From contig JAUWQY010000005.1 of assembly GCA_030610855.1 (NCBI GenBank), positions 1 to 64,000 of the forward strand: a stretch of 64,000 nt of DNA, read 5' to 3'. This DNA comes from Dehalococcoidia bacterium (GTDB lineage Bacteria; Chloroflexota; Dehalococcoidia; GIF9; AB-539-J10). The notes beneath the pieces are model-generated. The model was not told the origin of the DNA. It saw nothing but the letters and a program-made list of their open reading frames with translations, and did no database searches. Positions 32,750-42,117 of the stretch are shown here, in pieces; positions within the stretch are counted from its first letter, which is position 1, and every line of letters begins with the position of its first letter. The position numbers and the translations under genes are program-made.

Positions 32750-34087
32750 ATGAACGAGTCAGGCGTTAGACTCAAGAAGAAGAGCTCCCCGTATGGGGTG
32801 AAAGTGCCTGAGCGCAAGCTTACTGCACAAAGACCGATTGAACGCGCACCATTGCCGGAAAGAGCAATCATCTCACTACATCAGAATATAGGGGCAGCGA
32901 GTCAAGCCCTCGTCAGAAGAGGAGACAGAGTGCTGACTGGTCAGAAGATAGGCGATTCAGATAAGCTCATTAGCGCCCCCATCCACGCCACGATATCCGG
33001 AGAAATCGCTGGTACCACTATGGTAATCAATCCTGCAACGGCGCGGCCGGTAGAAGCTTTAGTGGTGGCCTCTGATGGAGCCGATGAATGGGTACAATTG
33101 GAACCAGTTGAGAACCCTGAAGCGCTTTCGCCAAAAGAGATTCTCGACAGGATAAGAGAGGCCGGTTTAGTTGGATTGGGAGGAGCCGCCTTTCCCTCGC
33201 ATATTAAGCTAGCTCCACCCGGAGATGCCAGGATAGATACCATCATTCTAAACGGTTGTGAGTGTGAACCCTATGCCACCTCAGACCACAGGGTGATGCT
33301 GGAGTGCGGGGAGAAGGTGCTCTCTGGACTAAATATCATAAGGAAACTGCTCTCTCCCGAGACTACCTATATCGCTATCGAGGACAACAAGGAAGATGCC
33401 ATAGAGCACATGGAAGACTTGATAGTAGCTATGGGGTTCAAGGAGGATATCAAAATAGTTCCTTTAGAATCAAAATATCCCATGGGCGCCGAAAGGATCC
33501 TGACCAAACTGCTACTGGGCAGAGAAGTTCCTATCGCTGGACTGCCTCTGAACGTGGGTGTAGTAGTCCACAATGTGAGTACTACCAAGGCAATCCATGA
33601 AGCCGTTGTCGAGGGCAAGCCCCTTGTTGAGAGGGTCATAACGGTCACCGGTGCCGTTAACAGTCCGAAGAATCTTCTGGTGAGGTTTGGCACCCCGCTA
33701 GGAAGCCTCATCGAGTACTGTGGCGGAATTGTGGGCAAAGCGAACAAGGTTATCCTTGGCGGACCGATGATGGGCTTCGCTCAGTTTGACCTTGGTTTCC
33801 CTACAATGAAGGGAACGAATAGTGTGGTCGTCAAGGAAGATACGATAGTAACGGAGCAGTGCTGCATAAGGTGCGGGCGGTGCATAGAGATTTGTCCCAT
33901 GCATCTCATGCCTACCTTGCTGGCGAAATATGCCAAGGCTGGTAGATACGATCAGTGCAAAGCGGCTTATGTTGATAACTGCTTCGAGTGTGGGGTTTGT
34001 GCTTATGTCTGCCCGGCTAAAATACCGATAGTGCAGTATATAGAAATGGCAAAGAGAGAACTGGCTAAGAGGGCAGCCAAGAAATGA
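32750..34087 (+). CDS. rnfC: Rnf electron transport complex subunit C
   Basis: Cytosolic NADH-side subunit of the ferredoxin:NAD+ oxidoreductase, 445 residues. Contains the flavin/NADH domain (VGLGGAAFPSHIKLAPP, NGCECEPYATSDHRVML, as in NuoF) and two 4Fe-4S motifs near the end: CCIRCGRCIEICPMHLMP and CFECGVCAYVCPAKIP. First gene of an rnfCDGEAB set, the order found in Clostridia and Thermotoga. Start ATG 32750. Its end overlaps rnfD by four bases. Confidence 0.95.
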   Translation: MNESGVRLKKKSSPYGVKVPERKLTAQRPIERAPLPERAIISLHQNIGAASQALVRRGDRVLTGQKIGDSDKLISAPIHATISGEIAGTTMVINPATARPVEALVVASDGADEWVQLEPVENPEALSPKEILDRIREAGLVGLGGAAFPSHIKLAPPGDARIDTIILNGCECEPYATSDHRVMLECGEKVLSGLNIIRKLLSPETTYIAIEDNKEDAIEHMEDLIVAMGFKEDIKIVPLESKYPMGAERILTKLLLGREVPIAGLPLNVGVVVHNVSTTKAIHEAVVEGKPLVERVITVTGAVNSPKNLLVRFGTPLGSLIEYCGGIVGKANKVILGGPMMGFAQFDLGFPTMKGTNSVVVKEDTIVTEQCCIRCGRCIEICPMHLMPTLLAKYAKAGRYDQCKAAYVDNCFECGVCAYVCPAKIPIVQYIEMAKRELAKRAAKK

Positions 34088-35037
34088 CTCCTGTGAAGAA
34101 GTTCCTGATCTCACCGAGCCCGCATCTGTGGAAGGGGCCCTCGGTGAGCAAGATAATGTACCTCGTGGTGCTTGCCCTCATGTTTCCCTCTGGAGCCGCA
34201 GTGTACTTCTTCGGTTATCGTGCCCTTTCTGTACTGGGCGTGAGCGTGGGAGCAGCCCTGCTCACCGAGTACGTATGCAGGAGAATGAGAGGTCATACCT
34301 TCGTAATGGACGGGAGTGCCTTGGTCACGGGGATTCTCTTCGGCTTAATCCTGCCGCCAACTATACCTTTGTGGACGGTGGCTGTTGGCGCCATATTCGC
34401 TATCGCCATTGTCAAGGAGGCCTTTGGCGGTCTGGGACACAACATATTCAATCCTGCTTTGGGAGCCAGGGCCTTTATGTCAGTTAGCTTCTCTCTGCCG
34501 ATGACGACTTGGGTAGAGCCAACAGGCTTCGGTGTTGACGCGGTGACCTCAGCCACGCCACTGAGCGGATTGTCTGGGTGGCAGCAGTTTGACCCCGCTG
34601 CTTATCAGGCAATGTTTCTGGGTAACACCGCCGGCTCCCTGGGGGAGACCTCAGCCCTCGCCATCCTTATAGGCGGTGGTTTACTACTAGGGCTTCGCGT
34701 AATGAACTGGAGGATTCCGGTGATTTATGTCGGAGTGGTCTCCCTGCTAGCTCTTGCCTTCGGCCAAGACCCTCTCTTTCATATCCTGGCCGGCGGACTC
34801 ATGCTTGGTGCCTTCTTTATGGCAACCGACTATGTAACGTCCCCCCTTACCAACCGGGGGAAGATGATATCGGGCGTTTTTCTCGGAGCACTAACCATGT
34901 TGATAAGGCATTTTGGTGGTATGCCTGAGGGGGTCTGCTACTCCATCCTTTGCATGAACGCCATTACCCCCCTTATTGATCGATATACTAAGGAAAGGCC
35001 ATACGGGCTAGTAGAGAGGGCAAGAAGTGCCGGCTAA
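34084..35037 (+). CDS. rnfD: Rnf electron transport complex subunit D
   Basis: Membrane subunit related to NqrB, 317 residues, about nine to ten helices. The covalent FMN site is VDAVTSATPLSG (Thr in the S/T-A-T context), and GGLGHNIFNPALGARAFM is a family signature. Part of the Na+ or H+ translocating path. ATG start overlaps rnfC (ATGA) and its end overlaps rnfG by 11 bases. Confidence 0.94.
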   Translation: MTPVKKFLISPSPHLWKGPSVSKIMYLVVLALMFPSGAAVYFFGYRALSVLGVSVGAALLTEYVCRRMRGHTFVMDGSALVTGILFGLILPPTIPLWTVAVGAIFAIAIVKEAFGGLGHNIFNPALGARAFMSVSFSLPMTTWVEPTGFGVDAVTSATPLSGLSGWQQFDPAAYQAMFLGNTAGSLGETSALAILIGGGLLLGLRVMNWRIPVIYVGVVSLLALAFGQDPLFHILAGGLMLGAFFMATDYVTSPLTNRGKMISGVFLGALTMLIRHFGGMPEGVCYSILCMNAITPLIDRYTKERPYGLVERARSAG

Positions 35038-35575
35038 AGATGTTTTTGGAAGAGCTTTCCCGGTAATCCTGCTCACGGCAGTCGTGGCTATCTGTGTTAG
35101 TTTGCTTACCTACGTAGGCAGCATTACCCTGCCCAGAATTGAAGCACTCGAAGTGCAGAAGATACAGGGTATGCTCTCCGGAATGTTTCCCGATATGAGC
35201 CGATACACTTTTGAGGATGAGATATACGCGATATACTCTGACGAGGTTAGGATTGGCTATGCTTTTGTTGCTGTAGGTAAAGGGTATGGGGGTGCTATCA
35301 ACATCCTGGTTGGGCTTGAGGACGAGGCGACAATAAAAGGTATAACCGTAATCTCTCATACCGAGACACCGGGGCTAGGCAGCAGGATAACCGAGGATCT
35401 CTTCACCGGCCAATTCGTTCGCCTGAGCGTTGATGATGCGGCATTAAGGCGCGATGGCGGGCAGATAGATGCGATCACCGGGGCAACGATAAGCTCCAGG
35501 GCAGTTGCCGACGCTGTGAGAATCACAGCCATGGAGAAGGTTAAGGTGCTGGAGGACAGCGAGGAAGGAGGGTGA
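35027..35575 (+). CDS. rnfG: Rnf electron transport complex subunit G
   Basis: 182 residues: one N-terminal helix (ILLTAVVAICVSLLTYVGSI) and an extracytoplasmic FMN-binding domain with the covalent flavin motif DAITGATISSRAV (Thr in TGATIS). ISHTETPGLGSRI is the other family signature. GTG start within the rnfD end; stop overlaps rnfE. Confidence 0.94.
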   Translation: MPAKDVFGRAFPVILLTAVVAICVSLLTYVGSITLPRIEALEVQKIQGMLSGMFPDMSRYTFEDEIYAIYSDEVRIGYAFVAVGKGYGGAINILVGLEDEATIKGITVISHTETPGLGSRITEDLFTGQFVRLSVDDAALRRDGGQIDAITGATISSRAVADAVRITAMEKVKVLEDSEEGG

Positions 35576-36189
35576 AGGTGGGTAAATTCGCACAGGAGTT
35601 TGCCAAGGGGTTAATCATCACCAACCCCGTTCTTGTCCTTCTGCTTGGGTTATGTCCAGCTCTGGCCGTTAGTACCTCTATTGACAATGCGCTGGGCATG
35701 ACCCTGGCCGTTCTCATTGTCCTTCTAGGATCGAATATCATAATCGCTGCCATGAGGAATTTCGTGCCGAGCATAACCAGGATTCCCATATTCATCGTCA
35801 TAATCGCCACCCTGGTTACCGTGGTGAATCTTCTGTTCCATGCCTATCTCCCGGACCTGCACGAAACGCTAGGCATATATCTCCCCTTGGTGGTGGTAAA
35901 CTGCATAGTCCTCGGCAGGGCTGAAGCCTTTGCCTCCAAGAATCCCGTAGTTCGCTCCATTGCTGATGCTCTAGGGATGACCGTCGGCTTTATGCTAGCC
36001 TTGCTCATGATATCACTCATAAGGCAGATGCTAGGGACTGGAGAGATGTCAGTATTCGGTGTCCATTTCTTCTCCTTGCCTGTCCTGAGCAGCCGCCCTG
36101 TAGCAATATTCATACTTCCGCCCGGGGGATTTCTGGTCATCGGGCTGTTGCTGGGACTGTTCAAATGGACGGGGGTGCTCAAGAGATGA
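35572..36189 (+). CDS. rnfE: Rnf electron transport complex subunit E
   Basis: 205 residues, six membrane helices, related to NqrD. Signatures NPVLVLLLGLCPALAVST near the N-terminus and YLPLVVVNCIVLGRAEAFA centrally; the conserved membrane Cys residues (in LLGLCPAL and VVNCIVLG) fit the buried iron-sulfur site proposed between RnfA and RnfE. GTG start overlapping rnfG; its end overlaps rnfA by four bases. Confidence 0.94.
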   Translation: MKVGKFAQEFAKGLIITNPVLVLLLGLCPALAVSTSIDNALGMTLAVLIVLLGSNIIIAAMRNFVPSITRIPIFIVIIATLVTVVNLLFHAYLPDLHETLGIYLPLVVVNCIVLGRAEAFASKNPVVRSIADALGMTVGFMLALLMISLIRQMLGTGEMSVFGVHFFSLPVLSSRPVAIFILPPGGFLVIGLLLGLFKWTGVLKR

Positions 36190-36761
36190 ACGAACTCATT
36201 GTCATATTCCTCAGCATGGCCCTCATCAATAACTTCATCCTGGTGAGGTATTTGGGCCTTTGTCCCTTCTTAGGTGTCTCTAAGGAACTGGGGCCCGCTG
36301 TCAGTATGGGAATAGCTGTCACCTTTGTCATGATTATTGCCTCACTCGCCACCTGGCTAATCAACCACTACATCCTTATTCCTTTTGATATTCAGTATAT
36401 GTATATCATAGTATTCATATTGGTAATAGCCTCACTGGTCCAGGTTATAGAGCTATTCATAAAGAAGACGAATATTGCGCTTTACTCTGCCTTCGGCATA
36501 TACCTCCCGCTCATTACAACTAACTGCGCTGTGCTTGGTGTTACCATTATCAACATGATGGGGAGCTATACGCTCCTGGAGAGCCTGGTTGCAGCTCTCG
36601 GCGGTGGCCTCGGCTTTACCCTCGTTCTGGCTATTATGGCAGGCATACGAGAGAAACTGGAACTAGCTGATACTCCCAGGGCGATGAAGGGGGCACCTAT
36701 AGCCTTGATCACGGCAACTCTTCTCGGTCTTGCCTTCTTTGGATTTGTCGGGATCGTGTAA
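36186..36761 (+). CDS. rnfA: Rnf electron transport complex subunit A
   Basis: 191 residues, six helices, related to NqrE and inverted relative to RnfE. MNELIVIFLSMALINNFILV start, RYLGLCPFLGVSKELG and YLPLITTNCAVLGV carry the conserved Cys pair. ATG 36186 chosen because the protein then aligns from its first residue; the earlier in-frame ATG at 36165 lies inside rnfE. Confidence 0.95.
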   Translation: MNELIVIFLSMALINNFILVRYLGLCPFLGVSKELGPAVSMGIAVTFVMIIASLATWLINHYILIPFDIQYMYIIVFILVIASLVQVIELFIKKTNIALYSAFGIYLPLITTNCAVLGVTIINMMGSYTLLESLVAALGGGLGFTLVLAIMAGIREKLELADTPRAMKGAPIALITATLLGLAFFGFVGIV

Positions 36762-36795
36762 TGTACAATACAGTATCTGGAGGGTTCTGAATACG

Positions 36796-37632
36796 ATGAC
36801 TCACATCGGTGCCCTTGTTGGCATAGGGCTAGGCTGCGGGCTGTTGATATACCTTGTCTTTGTTAAGGTTCCACAAAAGGTGAAGGGGCTGGAAAAAACA
36901 GAGGAGCTAAACGCTATTCTGCCCGGCGTAAACTGCGGTGCCTGTGGTTATCCCGGTTGTTTTGCCTATGCTCAGGCGCTGTCACAGGAGCCCGGTTTGG
37001 TGACTAAAGCACCATGCTCTATGACGCTAAACGATCCCGAGAGACTGGAGCAACTAGAAAAGGCTCTGGGCATAACCCTAGATGCGTCGGAGCTGGGCAA
37101 AAAGGCTGTCATCCACTGTAGTGGTAACTCTGAGATTATATGTGATTACTCCGGGGCTATGACGTGCAAAGGTGCCGCCCAACTCCTCAGCGGATACAAG
37201 AAGTGCCCCTATGCCTGTCTGGGTCTCGGTGACTGTGTGAATGTGTGTCCGCAGGGGGCAGTGTCTATTGACCCCCAAAAGAATGTAGCTATCGTAGATC
37301 AAGAGAAGTGTACCGGGTGCGGGCTTTGTGTCGCTGGGTGTCCTCGGAACCTCATTGAACTGGCTCCGGCAGGGACAAAGATTGCCCGCCTCTGTAACTA
37401 CCAACCATTAAGGGATATTCCGGGCAGGGAAAAGTGCGATTTCGGCTGTATCCGTTGCCGGAAGTGCATCAAGGCTTGCGAATATGAGGCGATAGTGTGG
37501 AACAAAGAGAAAGCTATACCTGAAATCGTTCAAGAGAAATGCAGACTGTGCCATAAATGTATAGAGGCGTGTGAGCATGGTAGGCTGATTGCTTTGACCA
37601 AGTCAACGGAACAGGATCTGATTCCAGCGTAG
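36796..37632 (+). CDS. rnfB: Rnf electron transport complex subunit B
   Basis: Ferredoxin-accepting subunit, 278 residues. One N-terminal helix (IGALVGIGLGCGLLIYLVFV), then the C-x2-C-x4-C cluster motif NCGACGYPGCFAYAQAL, then C-rich ferredoxin modules: CPYACLGLGDCVNVCPQGAV, CTGCGLCVAGCPRNL, CIRCRKCIKACEYEA and CRLCHKCIEACEHGR. That is a high cluster count, as in acetogen-type RnfB. ATG 36796 with GGAGGG upstream. Last gene of the operon. Confidence 0.95.
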   Translation: MTHIGALVGIGLGCGLLIYLVFVKVPQKVKGLEKTEELNAILPGVNCGACGYPGCFAYAQALSQEPGLVTKAPCSMTLNDPERLEQLEKALGITLDASELGKKAVIHCSGNSEIICDYSGAMTCKGAAQLLSGYKKCPYACLGLGDCVNVCPQGAVSIDPQKNVAIVDQEKCTGCGLCVAGCPRNLIELAPAGTKIARLCNYQPLRDIPGREKCDFGCIRCRKCIKACEYEAIVWNKEKAIPEIVQEKCRLCHKCIEACEHGRLIALTKSTEQDLIPA

Positions 37633-37799
37633 TGACCGGCACCGGACCTTGATCCGTAACGGACTAGCAGGCAGTTACCACAAGGCAGCCAGCTTTCAAC
37701 TAGTATTCTTCTCATACGAGAAGCTATTTGGACGGTGGAGCATGAGTTCTCTAGTTACGGCGGCGGTTCTATTGGATTCGTCCCCTTAAGAACAACAAG

Positions 37800-37972
37800 T
37801 CATGTGCTATTGCGGCTAATTCTATCGTGTTGCCGCCGCCGGTGAGGGTGCCCTGTATCGTTTGAGCTATTTCCTGGTGCTGGGCATGGCCGTTGGCTAT
37901 ACTTGCACCTGGCTCAACCTGCGGCCTCTGGATTTGCGGACGGGAAAGCAATCCCCCATCGCCGATTGCTAG
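37800..37972 (+). pseudogene. Decayed partial copy of the adjacent DUF58 gene
   Basis: The frame beginning at 37829 gives VAAAGEGALYRLSYFLVLGM then AVGYTCTWLNLRPLDLRTGK and QSPIADC, ending at a TAG (37970-37972). It matches residues about 30-75 of the intact DUF58 protein encoded from 38133 (VATGEGVLHRLSYFLVLGLA, LWRLDMRVEKQSS). Before it, LLRLIL in a shifted frame matches the preceding LLAIVV. So this is a truncated, frameshifted duplicate of the 5' end of that gene. The rest of 37633-38132 holds no other gene that I recognise. Confidence 0.8.
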
Positions 37973-38132
37973 GACTTTCATAGTCGATCCCGATTGTACA
38001 ATCGCGCAGGGAGGACCAGAAGAGGCGGAACAATGCAACCTTTGCTTGTCTTCCGCGCTATACTATATGTATGTGCAGGAAGGCAACGCGATACGGATGA
38101 GGCTTCCTGAAGAACTGAGCTATTGTATGTAG

Positions 38133-39431
38133 ATGATAAGGACTGCGTTATCTCGTTTTCATGCCCAGGTGACACCCCGTGGAAGGGGAATGATGGTTTT
38201 GCTTGCCATCGTCGTCCTCCTTGCCGTCGCCACCGGTGAGGGCGTCCTGCACCGTCTGAGCTATTTCCTAGTGTTGGGTTTGGCGAGTAGCTATGTTAGG
38301 GCCCGGCTCAGCCTGTGGCGTCTGGATATGCGGGTGGAAAAGCAGTCCTCAGTCGGGCAAGTAGGCGGAATGCTGGAAGGGTCTATCTACGTGCGTAACA
38401 ACTCCCCGGTGCCGACCGGCTGGCTGGAGGTCCTGCAAATGAGCGATATGCCCGGTTATGTGTTCGGAGAAGTTACCCGACTCCCGGCCCGGGGGTGGGC
38501 CGAGTGGAGAACGCAGGGGTCTTGTTATGCCCGCGGTGTTTACACCATAGGCCCGCTGGTGGCAGGCGGCAGTGACCCATTGGGGCTATTTCGAGTGCAG
38601 ATAACCCGGGGAGATCCCGTCACAGTGGTAGTCTACCCGCCGACCGTGGAGTTACCCTATTTCCGCCTTCCGGCAGCGGATTTACTGGGGGAGGAAAGGG
38701 TACGGCATGGCTCGCAGACTCGCAGTTCTCAAGTAGGCACCGTCCGCGAATACGCCCATGGTGATAGCATAAGTCGAATCCACTGGCCCTCCACCGCCAA
38801 GTGTGGTCAGCTGATGTCCAAGGAGTTTGACTCCCCGGCAGGCAGCGACATTTGGGTTGTTCTGGACCTGGAGCGGAGGATTCACCAAAGCACGGATATG
38901 GAGAGAACAGACGAGTATGGTGTTGCCGTTGCCGCGTCCCTGGCTCGTCTTGCTCTGGCAGAGGAGCGCTTGGTGGGCCTGATAGCGTACGGCGACCAGG
39001 AATACCTACTGCCACTGGGGAGTGGCACCAGGCAGATGTCCAGAGTGCTGGAGATGCTGGCCTGGTCCAAGACTGAGGGTGATATCCCTCTCGCTGACGT
39101 GCTTTCCCAAAACACGATGAAACTCGACAGGTTCGCCTCCCTTCTTATCGTTACCTCATCTACCGCCACCGAGTGGGTGTCCGTACTCCAGAACCTGATG
39201 TACCGTGGTCTCAGCATTGCGGTAGTGCTGGTCGATCCGACCAGCTTCGGAGGAGACGAATCCTGTTATCAAGTAGTAATGAGGCTTTTGAGCGCTGGAA
39301 TTCCTGCGTACGTAGTGCAGCGGGGAGATGCCCTTCCCTCTGCACTGTCCCGACCGATGACCCTGCATGACGCTCCCTTCTTTGAGCAGTACACTGCTCC
39401 TGAGTTGACACCGGCCTCTTTGTTACACTAG
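38133..39431 (+). CDS. DUF58-domain membrane protein
   Basis: 432 residues: two N-terminal helices (about 20-55), then a beta-rich region and the DUF58/vWA-like domain with EYAHGDSISRIHWPSTAKCG and LMSKEFDSP, the family signature. DUF58 proteins typically occur with MoxR ATPases and transglutaminase-like membrane proteins, forming a poorly understood envelope or metal-insertion system; here the transglutaminase gene follows after 9 bases and moxR is convergent downstream. Start ATG 38133. Confidence 0.9.
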   Translation: MIRTALSRFHAQVTPRGRGMMVLLAIVVLLAVATGEGVLHRLSYFLVLGLASSYVRARLSLWRLDMRVEKQSSVGQVGGMLEGSIYVRNNSPVPTGWLEVLQMSDMPGYVFGEVTRLPARGWAEWRTQGSCYARGVYTIGPLVAGGSDPLGLFRVQITRGDPVTVVVYPPTVELPYFRLPAADLLGEERVRHGSQTRSSQVGTVREYAHGDSISRIHWPSTAKCGQLMSKEFDSPAGSDIWVVLDLERRIHQSTDMERTDEYGVAVAASLARLALAEERLVGLIAYGDQEYLLPLGSGTRQMSRVLEMLAWSKTEGDIPLADVLSQNTMKLDRFASLLIVTSSTATEWVSVLQNLMYRGLSIAVVLVDPTSFGGDESCYQVVMRLLSAGIPAYVVQRGDALPSALSRPMTLHDAPFFEQYTAPELTPASLLH

Positions 39432-39440
39432 GGTGAAGAT

Positions 39441-42035
39441 ATGATACGGGAAATGGGAAAGGCACGTAGGCGAGCATCGCGGGGCATGGAACGGCTCAAG
39501 AGCGGCACATCATGGGCGGTGGAGCATATCAGGACCCTTCCGTGGCAAATCGTGAGGGGCCCTTCGGAAGGTTGGACGACCTTCATACTTCTACTGCTCT
39601 CTGTGATTCTGGCAGCCTGGTCAGTGGGAAGCGCGCTGCAGGTACCAGCGGGATTCTACGGCATGGTGTTCTGCAGCGTAGTGCTTGGTCTTCTCCTTGC
39701 CAAGAGGCGCTTTAACGGGTGGTTGCTAGTCATCAGTGGCTTCCTCATTGGTCTTTACCTTAGCTTTCATCAGCTCACCAGTCTGGCTGAAAGCGCAACT
39801 ATCGCTGACAGGTATGCAGAGGTGGGCACCCGCCTCTTCATATGGTGGCAAGCATTGCTGAGCGGTGGCCTCAGCACTGATACATTGCCCTTCAGCTTCT
39901 TAGTTCTGTTCGCCTCGTGGCTTGTGGGATTCACCTGCTCCTGGTCCTTGTTCCGCAAGCACAACATATGGGGCGCGTTGCTTCCCGGTGGAATCGTCAC
40001 AGTTGCCACCTTCACAGGTCTTCTCCCCGAAGAGCAGATGGTCCGCCTGTATCTGTATCTGGCTGTAGCCTTCCTCTTGATGGCGCGTCTGTTCAACCTA
40101 GAGCGGCAGCATGAGTGGAACCTCAGAGGCATCCGGCGCTACCCCCGGGATTCAAAGCTGCGCCTGCATGATGCCTTCTGGCTTGCGGTGACGGTTGTGC
40201 TGGTCACTTCCCTGCTCCCGGTGGAGCTGGCCAGGGTTGAGCCGGTCGCCGCAGTATGGGACAGGGTCAGCTCGTCAGTGAGAGTCATAGATGAGGAGTT
40301 TGCCAGGGTATTCGGTGGTGGGTCTGCTAGAGAACCGTACACGGCCTGTTTCTTCGGCCCTACGCAGGCTTTTGGAGGAGCCACAACCCTTGGAGAGGCG
40401 CCCGTTCTAATGATAGAGACACCCTTCGCCATCTACATTGCCGCCAGGAGCTACGATGTGTACACAAGCCAGGGATGGAAGACCAGCGACACGCAGCTGG
40501 TGTCTCCGGAATGGACGCCAGAACAAGGGGTAGAGACAGAGTTCCAGAAGTTGCAGGAGATTGAGGTGAGTATAACCAGTCTGTTCTCCCTCAGAGGAGG
40601 GGAACCCGTATGCCTGGGTGGCTATCCCATCGACATGTCGATTGACTATCGACTGGAAGTGCTGCGACCTGCTCGTTACCGGATATCTGTTGCCGCAAGC
40701 AGGCTAGACCCATCTGTAGCAGCAGAAAACCTCCCGCTTGATCTGCAGCAGGTGGTGCGGTGGCTACACGAACTGAGTGGTGCCTCCGGCGAACCCCTAA
40801 CAGAGTCGGAGATCAGATCCGTCCTGCCCGACGACATTCGGGTGGTATCTTGGGAACATAACGAGGAAAGAGTTGAGGAGGTTACCGTGGAGCGGTGTGT
40901 CTCAATGCCGCCAGATATCGTTTCGGTACGCACTACTCATCCACTTGACGCCGGGGGCTCTTACCAAGCTACGGTGCTTGTGTCGACAGCAACCGAAAGC
41001 GATTTGCTCGCAGCAGGTACCGACTATCCTGGCTGGGTTCTGGACAGATACCTGCAGCTTCCAGGCGATATACCCTCGCGCGTTATGGACCTTGCACAGG
41101 AACTGACCAGGGATGCTGAAACCCCGTACGAGAAGGCTGTGGCCGTACGCGACCATCTACGCGCCCTTGGCTATGCGCTGGATATAGAAGCACTACCTGA
41201 GGGCGCTGACGGCGTTGATTATTTCCTCTTTGAGCTGGAGAAGGGATACTGTCAATACTTGGCCTCTGCTATGACCGTGCTGCTGCGCGCTTCCGGAGTG
41301 CCATCTCGTATGGCAGTGGGGTATGGGCCTGGCGAGATAGCGGACTTGATCTTGCCTGGCGAGATAAGGGGCCTGCCCTTGCCCGACGGGGTGATCGGGT
41401 ACCCGCCTAGCGAATGGCAGCACTGGCAACCAGCGCTCATAGTACGGAACAGTCACAGCTGGACCGAGGTGTTTTTCCCAGAGTATGGCTGGATACCCTT
41501 TGAGCCCACTCCTAGTCTCCCCATCGTTGCTCATGGGGACCCTCCTCTTATACTACCCCAGCAGGATATAGAGGAAGGTATTGGCCCCTTTCCTGACAGA
41601 ACAGAGGATATTGGCCCCTTTCCTGACAGAACAGAGGATATTGGGGCAGCCGCTCCGTGGTATGTTTGGCCGCTGGGGATTTCTGTGGGGTTGGCTGTGC
41701 TCGGCATGGTCGCGTGGCTGCTGTGGAGACGCCTGCTGGGATCGGTCGTAGAGCCACGGGTGGCATATGCCAGAATAGGCTACCTTGCCGCATTGAGCCG
41801 GCTGGGCCCGCAGGAGAGCTTCACGCCTTACGAATATGGTCGTAGACTGAGGGCTGCATTGCCGGACATATCTGGGGCTATCGATAAGGTCGTGGACACC
41901 TATGTGCGGGCATGCTACGGGTGGCGTGATCTGAGTAACGAAGACGGGTCCCATATTGCCGAGGCATGGCCGCAGGTACGCGATCGGCTGCTGCGCCGCG
42001 CTCTCTGCAGTCTCTTACCCGGCAGATTCCGGTGA
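39441..42035 (+). CDS. Transglutaminase-like membrane protein (TgpA/DUF3488 type)
   Basis: 864 residues. The N-terminal region (to about 270) has six or so membrane helices; a large extracytoplasmic part carries the transglutaminase core: Cys in EKGYCQYLASAMTVLLRASG (about 600), RMAVGY, and His in VRNSHSWTEVFFPEYGWIPF. After a short tandem repeat (residues about 714-733) a last membrane helix (WPLGISVGLAVLGMVAWLLW) and a cytoplasmic DUF4129-like tail (SFTPYEYGRRL) follow. TgpA relatives are papain-fold peptide-crosslinking or cleaving enzymes of the cell envelope. Cotranscribed with the DUF58 gene. Confidence 0.9.
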   Translation: MIREMGKARRRASRGMERLKSGTSWAVEHIRTLPWQIVRGPSEGWTTFILLLLSVILAAWSVGSALQVPAGFYGMVFCSVVLGLLLAKRRFNGWLLVISGFLIGLYLSFHQLTSLAESATIADRYAEVGTRLFIWWQALLSGGLSTDTLPFSFLVLFASWLVGFTCSWSLFRKHNIWGALLPGGIVTVATFTGLLPEEQMVRLYLYLAVAFLLMARLFNLERQHEWNLRGIRRYPRDSKLRLHDAFWLAVTVVLVTSLLPVELARVEPVAAVWDRVSSSVRVIDEEFARVFGGGSAREPYTACFFGPTQAFGGATTLGEAPVLMIETPFAIYIAARSYDVYTSQGWKTSDTQLVSPEWTPEQGVETEFQKLQEIEVSITSLFSLRGGEPVCLGGYPIDMSIDYRLEVLRPARYRISVAASRLDPSVAAENLPLDLQQVVRWLHELSGASGEPLTESEIRSVLPDDIRVVSWEHNEERVEEVTVERCVSMPPDIVSVRTTHPLDAGGSYQATVLVSTATESDLLAAGTDYPGWVLDRYLQLPGDIPSRVMDLAQELTRDAETPYEKAVAVRDHLRALGYALDIEALPEGADGVDYFLFELEKGYCQYLASAMTVLLRASGVPSRMAVGYGPGEIADLILPGEIRGLPLPDGVIGYPPSEWQHWQPALIVRNSHSWTEVFFPEYGWIPFEPTPSLPIVAHGDPPLILPQQDIEEGIGPFPDRTEDIGPFPDRTEDIGAAAPWYVWPLGISVGLAVLGMVAWLLWRRLLGSVVEPRVAYARIGYLAALSRLGPQESFTPYEYGRRLRAALPDISGAIDKVVDTYVRACYGWRDLSNEDGSHIAEAWPQVRDRLLRRALCSLLPGRFR
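41581..41640 (+). repeat. Perfect 30-bp direct repeat inside the transglutaminase gene
   Basis: Two identical tandem 30-base units (41581-41610 and 41611-41640), each coding for ten residues (GPFPDRTEDI in cyclic register), in the linker between the catalytic domain and the last membrane helix. Identity at DNA level implies recent slippage. Confidence 0.9.
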
Positions 42036-42117
42036 AACTGGTCGGTGTTCTGAGCAGTTCGCTGTGTGAATCAGCCGTTCTTTGAGAGAGTGTGCACCAC
42101 GGCAGTGGGTGTGTTTG

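Noticed and set aside
37893-38132. 79-codon plus-strand ORF upstream of DUF58
   Set aside because: Runs through the decayed DUF58 copy in a different frame; no independent support.
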